Source: JBJHBY01 sp050485745 (GTDB taxonomy: Bacteria > Pseudomonadota > Gammaproteobacteria > Pseudomonadales > CAMLJR01). Taken from it: DNA of 7,195 bases. The notes below the pieces were generated by a model. It was not told where the DNA came from. It worked only from the letters and a program-made list of their open reading frames with translations, and made no database searches. The stretch is taken from contig JBJHBY010000185.1 in NCBI GenBank assembly GCA_050485745.1, forward strand, positions 1 to 7,195. The letters run 5' to 3'. The position numbers were made by a program, and so were the translations under genes. Positions 1 to 6,197 of this stretch are shown here, piece after piece; positions within the stretch are counted from its first letter, which is position 1, and each line of letters begins with the position of its first letter.

Positions 1-2
1 TC

Positions 3-668
3 GGCCTGCTGCTCTGGGCGGGTGCGCTGTGGCTGCTGGAAGACCCGACACTGCAGGCCCTAGGCAGCTTTTTCACCAAGGCCGCGCTGCTCACTTTCGG
101 CGGCGCCTATGCGGTGCTGCCGTATGCGTACCAGGGCGCGGTGGAGCAATACGGCTGGCTCAGCGGCACCCAGATGATCGACGGCCTCGCCCTCGGGGAA
201 AGCACGCCGGGGCCATTGATCATGATCGTTGCCTTTGTCGGTTTCCTCGCTGGCTGGAGCCAGTCCGTGCTGGGGCCGGACGCGCTGTTCCTGTCCGGCC
301 TGCTCGCCGCCAGCGTGGCCACGTTCTTCACCTTCCTGCCCTCGTTCCTGTTCATCCTGCTGGGCGCGCCATTGGTGGAGAGCACCCATGGCCAGTTGCG
401 TTTCACCGCGCCACTGACCGGTATCACCGCGGCCGTGGTCGGGGTCATCGCCAACCTCGCCCTGTTCTTCGCCTGGCACGTGCTGTGGCCGGAGGGCAGC
501 GGCGAGGCGCCCTTCGCCGGCGGTTTCGAGGCCCTCGCCGCCGTTATCGCCGTGGCCGCGTTCATCGCGCTGTGGCGCTTCCAGGTGGGTATCGTCAAGG
601 TACTCGGTGCCTGCGCACTGATCGGACTCGCAGCGCAGGGCATGACGTATCTGTTCGCGGGAGGCTGA
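3..668 (+). CDS. chrA: ChrA-type chromate transporter, C-terminal half (5' end outside window)
   Basis: Inner-membrane chromate efflux protein of the CHR family, which exports chromate that has entered by sulfate uptake routes. The visible 221 residues run open from the left edge to TGA at 666-668 and correspond to the second CHR domain of a two-domain protein. Seen directly: the family motif FGGAYAVLPY at visible residues about 32-41, followed by the AVEQYGWL segment, then DGLALGESTPGPLIM with the conserved PGP turn, then several strongly hydrophobic segments (AFVGFLAGW, FTFLPSFLFILLGAPL, ITAAVVGVIANLALFF, ALAAVIAVAAFIALW, VLGACALIGLAAQGM) ending at a short GG tail. The start codon and first CHR domain are off the window. 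No terminator hairpin follows; the next regulatory element begins only 25 bp after the stop. Family assignment is firm. The chromate substrate is inferred from the family and supported by the sulfate-uptake neighbours. Confidence 0.92.
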   Translation, partial: GLLLWAGALWLLEDPTLQALGSFFTKAALLTFGGAYAVLPYAYQGAVEQYGWLSGTQMIDGLALGESTPGPLIMIVAFVGFLAGWSQSVLGPDALFLSGLLAASVATFFTFLPSFLFILLGAPLVESTHGQLRFTAPLTGITAAVVGVIANLALFFAWHVLWPEGSGEAPFAGGFEALAAVIAVAAFIALWRFQVGIVKVLGACALIGLAAQGMTYLFAGG

Positions 669-693
669 GCCGGGGACACACCCTCAGCCCTGC

Positions 694-724
694 ATAAGCA
701 AAGAATTATTTATTCTTTTTCCTT
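694..724 (+). promoter_or_regulatory. AT-rich 31-bp regulatory box upstream of the porin (copy 1 of 2)
   Basis: An AT-rich island in GC-rich surroundings, starting ATAAGCAAA and ending TTTTTCCTT. It matches the element before oscA (6424-6394, minus strand) at 26 of 31 positions, in the same orientation relative to the downstream gene. Within it lies a perfect 7-bp inverted repeat, AAAGAAT (700-706) and ATTCTTT (712-718), with a 5-nt spacer; this perfect symmetry is not kept in the second copy. Placed about -58 to -28 relative to a start site predicted from the -10 at 740-745, it sits where LysR-type activators such as CysB bind. Regulator identity is inferred. Confidence 0.6.
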
Positions 725-729
725 CCGTG

Positions 730-747
730 GAAGCATCACTATGCTTC
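730..747 (+). promoter_or_regulatory. Porin -10 region inside a palindrome
   Basis: GAAGCAT (730-736) and ATGCTTC (741-747) form a perfect 7-bp inverted repeat around the 4-nt spacer CACT. The candidate -10 hexamer TATGCT (740-745) lies in its right half, 18 nt after TTTTTC at 716-721, which would be a poor -35. A weak -35 with an upstream box is typical of activator-dependent promoters. The palindrome could be an operator covering the -10, or chance. The start site would be near 752, giving a leader of about 78 nt. The promoter is predicted, not proven. Confidence 0.4.
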
Positions 748-790
748 TCTCGTGTCGTGCAGACGCACCACAACAACTGACCGGACAACC

Positions 791-811
791 GGAGGTGAGC
801 CTATGACCTGA
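791..811 (+). other. Two-codon minimal ORF with strong ribosome binding site in the porin leader
   Basis: GGAGGTGA (791-798), a near-perfect Shine-Dalgarno sequence, precedes ATG-ACC-TGA (803-811) with a 4-nt spacer. The stop lies 18 nt before the porin ATG, which has its own, weaker GGAG (819-822). The porin frame cannot use the 803 ATG because the stop follows after one sense codon. It may act as a start-stop element that loads or stalls ribosomes on the leader, or it may be fortuitous. Confidence 0.3.
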
Positions 812-829
812 CCTTTTTGGAGAGACATC

Positions 830-1951
830 ATGCACACCCGAGTATTGCCGCGCACTGCTGCGCTGGCACTGGCTGTATCCCTTGCCGCAGGCACCGGCTC
901 CATCCTCGCCGAACCTGCCGCCACCCTCTATGGCGTCATCAACGTGTCCGTCGATCACCTGGATACCGGGGACGACAGCGCTTTCAATGTTTCCAGCAAC
1001 AGCAGCCTGATCGGGGTGCGGGGCAGGTACCAGGCCCATCCCGCCATCGCGGTTACCTGGCAAGCGGAAACCACCATCCCCTTCGACGGGCAGGGCGGCG
1101 ACCTGGTCGATCGCGATACCTTCATCGGGCTCACCGGGGACTGGGGCCTGCTGCGCGCCGGAAAGTTCGACACGCCGCTCAAGACTCTGCGCAACCGGGT
1201 CGACCTGTTTGGCAACCAGGTGGGGGATATCCGCAATATCAGCCGCAACCGGGTCAGCGGCACCGTTGGCCAGAACCTGACCGTATCTCCCGGTGCCAAT
1301 CCCGGTGATCCCGCCACCACAGTGAGCAGCAGCATCAGCCGCAATATCGGCTTCGATGAGCGCTTTCGCAACAGCATTCACTACCGCACCCCGGACTTTG
1401 GTGGCATCACCGGCGACGTCCAGTACGCCACAAGCCAGGCCGACAGTGGCAATGCCACATCCGACAACGACGCCTGGAGCGCATCGTTGACCTATCGCAC
1501 CGAAAAACTCTATCTGGCGATAGCCCATGAGCAGCAGAATTTCGCTGCCGTCAGTGGCGGATTCGATGACTTCGAGCGCAAGGCTACCCGCATCGCGGCG
1601 GCCTGGGATATTGGTGATCTGCGCATCACCGGCTTCTACCAGGAGGCCACCGATCCGGATGACAAGGCCTACGGTTTGGGTTTGCGCTACAGGCTCACGC
1701 AAAGCGTGGCGCTCAAGGGCCAGTTCTACAGGCTGGATGCCGATGCGGACAACAGCGGCTCGGATCTTTTCGCCGTCGGTGTGGACTATCAACTGGATCG
1801 GAACCTGCAGTTCTACCTCAACTACGCGCGGGTGGATAACGACAACGGCGCACGCCTCAGCCCCTACGCCCAGGGCCGCTCGGCCAATCCTTCGGTGGCA
1901 CAGGGCGACGACCCCGGGGCGGTGTCACTGGGAGCAATTTATCGCTTCTGA
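830..1951 (+). CDS. Gram-negative trimeric outer-membrane porin
   Basis: General porin of the Porin_4/OmpC-like class, expected to form a 16-stranded beta-barrel for passive diffusion of small solutes across the outer membrane. The 373-residue product starts with a Sec signal peptide: basic MHTRVLPR, a hydrophobic Ala/Leu core, and likely cleavage after ILA at residue 27. The mature protein opens with the porin-type first strand ATLYGVINVSVDHL. GDWGLLRAGKFDTPLKTL at about 103-120 is the familiar segment leading into constriction loop L3. Alternating polar/hydrophobic strands follow, and the chain ends IYRF with the C-terminal Phe needed for barrel assembly. Length is usual for the family. ATG 830 is chosen because GGAG (819-822) precedes it and the signal peptide begins there. 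It follows chrA by 161 bp with its own regulatory region. Substrate cannot be read from sequence; an oxyanion such as sulfate is inferred from the box shared with the sulfate operon. Confidence 0.9.
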   Translation: MHTRVLPRTAALALAVSLAAGTGSILAEPAATLYGVINVSVDHLDTGDDSAFNVSSNSSLIGVRGRYQAHPAIAVTWQAETTIPFDGQGGDLVDRDTFIGLTGDWGLLRAGKFDTPLKTLRNRVDLFGNQVGDIRNISRNRVSGTVGQNLTVSPGANPGDPATTVSSSISRNIGFDERFRNSIHYRTPDFGGITGDVQYATSQADSGNATSDNDAWSASLTYRTEKLYLAIAHEQQNFAAVSGGFDDFERKATRIAAAWDIGDLRITGFYQEATDPDDKAYGLGLRYRLTQSVALKGQFYRLDADADNSGSDLFAVGVDYQLDRNLQFYLNYARVDNDNGARLSPYAQGRSANPSVAQGDDPGAVSLGAIYRF

Positions 1952-1960
1952 TCAGCCTCG

Positions 1961-2000
1961 AAAAAAAGGGGTTCCGGCTGACACCGGAACCCCTTTTTTT
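1961..2000. terminator. Bidirectional intrinsic terminator between porin and cysA
   Basis: A perfect 17-bp inverted repeat: seven A, GGGGTTCCGG (1968-1977), loop CTGACA (1978-1983), CCGGAACCCC (1984-1993), seven T. The GC-rich 10-bp core with A tract on one side and T tract on the other gives a terminator in both directions. It starts 9 nt after the porin stop and lies 39 nt beyond the cysA stop, so it can end both convergent transcripts. Confidence 0.93.
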
Positions 2001-2039
2001 ATCTGGCAATGAAATAGATCGTCTGCAAAGCGGGAAAGA

Positions 2040-3158
2040 TCAGGCTCTGCGTCGGCTCGCCGCTACACCAATGGCATCATGGCCGGTTTCGGGCAGCTGT
2101 GGCGCGGGCTGATCGTAGAGGCTGAACTGCAGCAGGCGCAGTTTCAGCCGCCGGCCCACCTTGAACTCACGGGTGTCGTGATGCAGGTGGGGGATCTCCA
2201 CCTGGACTGGCAGGTCGCCTGCGATCGTGTGCGCCTCGATACGCACCAGCGGGCCCGTACGCTGGATTTCGTCCACGGTGACCTCCACACCGGCCTGGCC
2301 GGGCGCCGCAATACGCAGATCCGCCGGCCGCACATACAGCGCGGCGCGACCATCGCGATGAATCGCATCCGTGACCAGGGGTTCCCGCGCTCCGGGCAGC
2401 ACCACATCGTGGCCGTGGACCTCCACAGGCAGAACATTGGCATTGCCCAGAAATTCGAACACAAAGGGCGAAGCAGGCTGCTCGTAGAGCGAATCCACGG
2501 TGCCCACCTGGGCCACCGTGCCGCGATCCATGACCACGATGCGGTCAGCAACTTCCATGGCCTCTTCCTGATCGTGAGTCACAAACACCGTGGTGATGTG
2601 CAGCTCATCATGCAACCGCCGCAGCCAGCGCCGCAGATCCTTGCGCACCTTGGCATCCAGGGCACCAAAGGGTTCATCCAGCAGCAACACGCGTGGCTCC
2701 ACCGCCAGGGCCCGCGCCAGGGCCACCCTCTGCCGCTGCCCGCCCGACAGCTGGGTCGGGTAGCGCAGCGACAGGTTATCCAACTGTACGAGGCGCAGCA
2801 GTTCGTTGGCGCGCTCCCGGATCTCCTGACCTGAAGGCCGGCGAGAACGGGGACGCACAGTCAAGCCGAAGGCGACGTTATCAAGCACGCTCATGTGACG
2901 GAACAGCGCGTAATGCTGGAACACAAAGCCAACGCCGCGCTGCCGCACCGGAATATCGGTGGTGTCCTCACCATGGAAGAAAACACGCCCGGCATCCGGC
3001 TGCTCCAGACCCGCCATGATGCGCAACAGGGTGGTCTTGCCGCAGCCGCTGGGCCCGAGCAGGGCGACCAGTTCGCCTGCCCCGATGTCCAGGGACACGT
3101 CGTTGAGTGCATGGAAGCCGCCGAAGCGCTTCTGGATGCCGGTGACCTTGATACTCAT
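2040..3158 (-). CDS. cysA: Sulfate/thiosulfate ABC transporter ATP-binding protein CysA
   Basis: Cytoplasmic ATPase that powers sulfate import through the CysT/CysW permease. The 372-residue product has all ABC motifs: Walker A GPSGCGKTT at 35-43, Q-loop Gln81 in FVFQHYALF, signature LSGGQRQ at 137-143, Walker B VLLLDEP at 157-163, D-loop ALD at 166-168, and switch His195 in VTHDQEEAMEVADR. A C-terminal TOBE-type regulatory domain follows from about residue 240 (FEFLGNANVLP, YVRPADLRI), as in CysA rather than short ABC ATPases. The ATG overlaps the cysW stop in an ATGA, and the ribosome binding site GAGGAGG lies within the last cysW codons, indicating translational coupling. It is last in the operon, followed by the shared terminator. 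Molybdate or iron ATPases look similar, but the neighbours make sulfate clear. Confidence 0.96.
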   Translation of the reverse strand: MSIKVTGIQKRFGGFHALNDVSLDIGAGELVALLGPSGCGKTTLLRIMAGLEQPDAGRVFFHGEDTTDIPVRQRGVGFVFQHYALFRHMSVLDNVAFGLTVRPRSRRPSGQEIRERANELLRLVQLDNLSLRYPTQLSGGQRQRVALARALAVEPRVLLLDEPFGALDAKVRKDLRRWLRRLHDELHITTVFVTHDQEEAMEVADRIVVMDRGTVAQVGTVDSLYEQPASPFVFEFLGNANVLPVEVHGHDVVLPGAREPLVTDAIHRDGRAALYVRPADLRIAAPGQAGVEVTVDEIQRTGPLVRIEAHTIAGDLPVQVEIPHLHHDTREFKVGRRLKLRLLQFSLYDQPAPQLPETGHDAIGVAASRRRA

Positions 3159-4039
3159 GCGAGAACCTCCTCAAGTTGTGCGGCTGCCTGCCGCTCGGCG
3201 GCGCTCTGCTCCCGCTCGGCGCGCCACTCGACCACTGTTTTTGCCACCAGAGTCACCAGGGCCAGGCCGGCCAGCAGGGAGGCGACGGCAAAGGCTGCCG
3301 CCATCTGGTAGTCGTTGTAGAGAATTTCAATATGCAACGGCATGGTGTTGGTCTCGCCACGGATATGACCGGACACCACACTGACTGCGCCAAACTCGCC
3401 CATTGCACGTGCGTTACACAGGATCACGCCATACAACAGCGACCACTTGATGGCGGGCAGGGTGACGCGAAAGAAGGTCTGCCAGCCATTCGCTCCCAGC
3501 GTCAGAGCCGCCTCTTCATTGTCGGTGCCCTGGGTCAACATATGCGGAATCAACTCCCGGGCCACGAATGGAAACGTCACAAAGGTAGTCGCCAGAACGA
3601 TTCCCGGTACCGCAAAGATGATGCGGATATCGTTCTCCAGCAGCCACGGCCCGAGCCAGCCATGCGCACCGTAGAGCAACACATAGATCAGGCCGGCGAT
3701 CACCGGTGATACCGCGAACGGCAGATCGATCAGGGTAATCAGCACCTGCTTGCCCCTGAATCGAAACTTGGTGATCGCCCAGGCTGCTGCCAGCCCGAAG
3801 ATCACGTTCAGCGGCACGGCAATGGCGACAGTGATCAGTGTCAGCCGAATCGCAGCGCGGGCATCAGCCTCGGTGATCGACGCCACGTAGACGGCAAAAC
3901 CCTGCCGGAATGCCTCGTAGAACACACTGATCAGGGGCACAACCAGAAACAACAGCATGAACGCCAGGGCCAGACCCGTGAGAGACCAGCGCACCCAGGA
4001 CGGTTCGCGCAGTGCGATATTTTTCGTTTTTCGGCTCAT
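3155..4039 (-). CDS. cysW: Sulfate ABC transporter permease CysW
   Basis: Second inner-membrane permease subunit of the sulfate importer, pairing with CysT and docking on CysA. The 294-residue product has a short cytoplasmic N terminus (SRKTKNIALREPSW), a first membrane helix at about 19-41, further helices near 66-90, 101-124 and 140-160, and a last helix at about 246-268. The EAA coupling loop, EEAALTLGANGWQTFFRVTLP, occupies about 175-195. The NARAMGEFGAVSVVSGHIRGET segment at about 209-230 is highly characteristic of CysW. A charged Glu/Ala/Arg-rich tail follows. ATG 4039 is 2 nt after the cysT stop, and GGGAGGG just upstream, inside the end of cysT, serves as ribosome binding site. The 3' end overlaps cysA by 4 nt. 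Confidence 0.96.
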   Translation of the reverse strand: MSRKTKNIALREPSWVRWSLTGLALAFMLLFLVVPLISVFYEAFRQGFAVYVASITEADARAAIRLTLITVAIAVPLNVIFGLAAAWAITKFRFRGKQVLITLIDLPFAVSPVIAGLIYVLLYGAHGWLGPWLLENDIRIIFAVPGIVLATTFVTFPFVARELIPHMLTQGTDNEEAALTLGANGWQTFFRVTLPAIKWSLLYGVILCNARAMGEFGAVSVVSGHIRGETNTMPLHIEILYNDYQMAAAFAVASLLAGLALVTLVAKTVVEWRAEREQSAAERQAAAQLEEVLA

Positions 4040-4041
4040 GA

Positions 4042-4905
4042 TCAGTGCCCTCCCCTTGCGCGACTGCCGCTCCAGATCTGCAGCGCATTGATCACCAGCA
4101 ACAGGGCGAATGACACAACCAGCATCACCACACCCAGCGCTGCAGCACCCGCGAAGTCGTACTGTTCCAGCTTGATGATGATCAGTAACGGAGTGATCTC
4201 CGTCTGGAATGGCAGATTGCCCGCGATGAACACCACCGAACCGAACTCTCCCAGGGCACGGGCAAAGGCCATGGCGAAGCCCGTCAACAGCGCCGGCAGC
4301 AAGGCCGGCAACAGCACGCGCCTGAACGTCTGCCAGCGGCTGGCCCCGAGCGTTGCCGCGGCCTCCTCAAGCTCGGCTTCCAGGTCCTCCAGAACGGGCT
4401 GCACCGTGCGCACCACGAACGGCAGCCCGATAAAGATCAGTGCCACAATGATGCCGAGCTGGGTATAGGCGATGCGGATACCAAAGGGCTCGAAATACTG
4501 GCCGATGGGGCCGGTGGTCGCGTAGAGCGTGGTCAGGGCAATACCCGCAACCGCCGTGGGCAGTGCAAACGGCAGGTCAACCAGGGCATCCAGCACCTTG
4601 CGCCCGGTGAACTCGTAGCGCACCAGCACCCAGGCGGTGAGCAGGCCGAACACCAGGTTGACCAGCGCCGCCACCAGCGCGGTGCCAAAGCTGACCTTGT
4701 AGCTGGCGACGGAACGCGGGTCGGTCGCTACCGCCCAGAACTCGGCCCAGGACAGCTCCATCGCCTTGGCAAACAGGGCAATGAAGGGAATCAGAACCAA
4801 CAGGCTCAGGTACAGCATGGTGTAACCCATGGTCAGGCCAAAACCCGGAATGACCGATGGCTCGCGCCAGCGCGGCCATCGCCCGGACTGTGTCAAGGTA
4901 TTCAT
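4042..4905 (-). CDS. cysT: Sulfate ABC transporter permease CysT (CysU)
   Basis: First inner-membrane permease subunit of the sulfate importer. The 287-residue product has the PGFGLTMGYTMLYLSLLVLIP first helix (20-40) typical of CysT, helices near 72-95, 110-130 and 148-166, the EAA coupling loop EEAAATLGASRWQTFRRVLLP at 180-200, then FARALGEFGSVVFIAGNLPFQTE at about 214-236, and a final helix near 254-276. PFxLPTxVAG (LPFALPTAVAG, 111-121) is a conserved core motif of these permeases. ATG 4905 has a GGGAG ribosome binding site 7-8 nt upstream. It follows sbp by 54 nt that hold a hairpin, and runs into cysW with a 2-nt gap. No alternative function is likely. Confidence 0.96.
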   Translation of the reverse strand: MNTLTQSGRWPRWREPSVIPGFGLTMGYTMLYLSLLVLIPFIALFAKAMELSWAEFWAVATDPRSVASYKVSFGTALVAALVNLVFGLLTAWVLVRYEFTGRKVLDALVDLPFALPTAVAGIALTTLYATTGPIGQYFEPFGIRIAYTQLGIIVALIFIGLPFVVRTVQPVLEDLEAELEEAAATLGASRWQTFRRVLLPALLPALLTGFAMAFARALGEFGSVVFIAGNLPFQTEITPLLIIIKLEQYDFAGAAALGVVMLVVSFALLLVINALQIWSGSRARGGH

Positions 4906-4926
4906 ATTCGTCTCCCGGACAGGGAC

Positions 4927-4952
4927 GGGCAGCCCTGATACAGCGGCTGCCC
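4927..4952 (-). other. Intercistronic hairpin between sbp and cysT
   Basis: GGGCAGCC (4927-4934) and GGCTGCCC (4945-4952) form a perfect 8-bp inverted repeat. CTG (4935-4937) can further pair with CAG (4941-4943) around an ATA loop, leaving one bulged base. On the transcript it begins about 8 nt after the sbp stop. No U tract follows, so it is not a classical terminator. Such hairpins after binding-protein genes often stabilise the upstream mRNA, letting the periplasmic protein be made in excess over the permeases. That role is inferred. Confidence 0.55.
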
Positions 4953-4959
4953 TTCGGGT

Positions 4960-6057
4960 TCAGCGGCGAGCGCCGGGCTGGTAGATACGATCAAAGCTGG
5001 CGCCGTCGGCAAAGTGGTCGGCATTGGCCTTGCGCCAGCCGCCGAAGACTTCGTCGATGGTGAACAGTTCGAGGCGCGGGAATTGCTCGATATATTTCTC
5101 CAGGAACACCGGGTTGGCCGGGCGATAGTAGTTGCGGCCGATGATGTCCTGACCCACATCCGAGTACAGATACTCCAGGTAGGCCTGGGCCACATCGGTG
5201 ACGCCTTTGCGCGCCGCATTGCGCTCCACCACCGCCACCACCGGCTCGGCCAGGATCGATACAGGTGGTACAACCAGCTCCAGCCCGGCCTCGTCGATTT
5301 CGCGGGCGCCGAGGAGAATTTCGTTTTCCCAGTTGATCAGCACATCACCGATGCGACGCTGGATGAAGGTATTGGTGGCCCCGCGCGCGGCGCGATCCAG
5401 TACCGGCACGTTGCGATACACAGCGGCGACAAATTCCGCTGCTTTTTTCTGTGCCGCCTCGACTTCGGCCGCCCTGGCCGGGTCATTCAATTGCTGCACA
5501 AAGTCGGCGCCCAGCTCCTGACGCAGGGCGTAACCCCACATGGCCAGGTAGTTCCAGCGCGCCACGCCGGACGTCTTGGGGTTCGGGGTGATCACCGAGA
5601 CATCCGCCCGTGCCAGATCGGCCCAGGTATGGATGTTCCTGGGGTTGCCCTTGCGCACCAGGAACGCCAGCGTCGACTGGTAGGGCGCGTTGTTGTGGGG
5701 CAGCTTGCCCTGCCAGTCAGCGGGAATACTGCCTGCGTTCTCGACGATGGCGTCAATATCCGCGGCCAGGGCCAGGGTCACCACATCGGCATCCAGCCCG
5801 TCGATGACCGCCCGCGCCTGGCTGCCGGAGCCGCCATGGGACTGGCGCACCGTGACAGTCTGGCCGGTTTTTTCTTTCCAGTACTCGGCAAAAGCCGCGT
5901 TGTATTCGCGATACAGCTCACGGGTTGGATCATAGGATACGTTGAGCAGGGTGACATTTTGCGCCAGGGCGGCAGCACTGCCCCCCAGCACCAGGCCCGC
6001 CGCCAGAAGGGTGCGGCGCAGGGATGAAAACAGCTTGTGGGTATTGAGTAAACGCAT
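4960..6057 (-). CDS. sbp: Periplasmic sulfate-binding protein Sbp
   Basis: Periplasmic receptor that captures sulfate and delivers it to CysT/CysW. With the start at 6057 the product is 365 residues: a Sec signal peptide (MRLLNTHKLFSSLRR, then a hydrophobic core, cleavage likely after ALA at 32) and a mature protein opening NVTLLNVSYDPTRELY. Both signatures of prokaryotic sulfate-binding proteins are complete: K-x-K-T-G-Q followed by RQS at 61-73, and NPKTSGVAR at 159-167. SHGGSGSQARAVIDGLDADVVTLAL (74-98) and INWENE (241-246) are further ligand-pocket family segments. The frame stays open upstream to a TTG at 6096, but ATG 6057 has a GGAG 8 nt upstream and places the signal peptide at the N terminus, so it is preferred. 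Chromate, a sulfate analogue, is expected to enter by the same route. Confidence 0.96.
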   Translation of the reverse strand: MRLLNTHKLFSSLRRTLLAAGLVLGGSAAALAQNVTLLNVSYDPTRELYREYNAAFAEYWKEKTGQTVTVRQSHGGSGSQARAVIDGLDADVVTLALAADIDAIVENAGSIPADWQGKLPHNNAPYQSTLAFLVRKGNPRNIHTWADLARADVSVITPNPKTSGVARWNYLAMWGYALRQELGADFVQQLNDPARAAEVEAAQKKAAEFVAAVYRNVPVLDRAARGATNTFIQRRIGDVLINWENEILLGAREIDEAGLELVVPPVSILAEPVVAVVERNAARKGVTDVAQAYLEYLYSDVGQDIIGRNYYRPANPVFLEKYIEQFPRLELFTIDEVFGGWRKANADHFADGASFDRIYQPGARR

Positions 6058-6172
6058 GACACAGTCTCCGAAAATCGCTGAACTCGATAAGCTCAACGCC
6101 TCCGGTGGTCCGGTCAGCGTGGTGTTTGATGAAAAGGTTGGGCTTGAATGGGCCCGACGGCTTGCAAAGGTG

Positions 6173-6197
6173 GCTTCTCAGGATGGCCTGTCGAAGC
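6173..6197 (-). other. Small hairpin spanning the oscA stop codon
   Basis: In the minus-strand transcript GCTTC pairs with GAAGC (ends 6197-6193 and 6177-6173) and, inside, CAGG pairs with CCTG around a CCAT loop, with a small internal loop between stems. The oscA stop (6180-6178) is in the 3' arm. The following sequence has only three consecutive U residues, so termination would be weak. It could be a processing or partial attenuation point between oscA and sbp, or chance. Confidence 0.3.

Noticed and set aside
669..693. A possible chrA terminator.
   Set aside because: No stable inverted repeat with a T tract is present; the T-rich run further on belongs to the shared regulatory box.
29..697. 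A 222-codon plus-strand frame overlapping chrA.
   Set aside because: The overlapping frame ending at 668 has the CHR family motifs and membrane segments; this one is Arg/Pro/Gly-rich with no membrane segments.
710..1792. A 360-codon open frame on the minus strand opposite the porin.
   Set aside because: It is antisense to a well-supported porin with signal peptide and terminal Phe. Its product is low-complexity in character, shows no family motif, and arises from the GC-rich codon use of the real gene.
2079..2834. A 251-codon open frame on the plus strand opposite cysA.
   Set aside because: It is a shadow of cysA, which has all ABC ATPase motifs; the His/Gln/Arg-rich composition is typical of antisense frames in GC-rich DNA.
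3155..4905. Molybdate (ModB) or thiosulfate-only identity for the permeases.
   Set aside because: Two separate permeases of CysT and CysW type, plus an Sbp with both sulfate-binding signatures, fit sulfate uptake. Molybdate systems have a single permease.
5014..6027. A 337-codon open frame on the plus strand opposite sbp.
   Set aside because: It lies entirely within sbp, which carries both sulfate-binding signatures. The plus-strand product has no recognisable domain or good ribosome binding site.
6058..6096. A 13-codon upstream extension of sbp starting at TTG 6096.
   Set aside because: The extension would put a non-signal stretch before a clear signal peptide. ATG 6057 has a properly spaced GGAG, while the TTG has its GGAGG only about 2 nt away.
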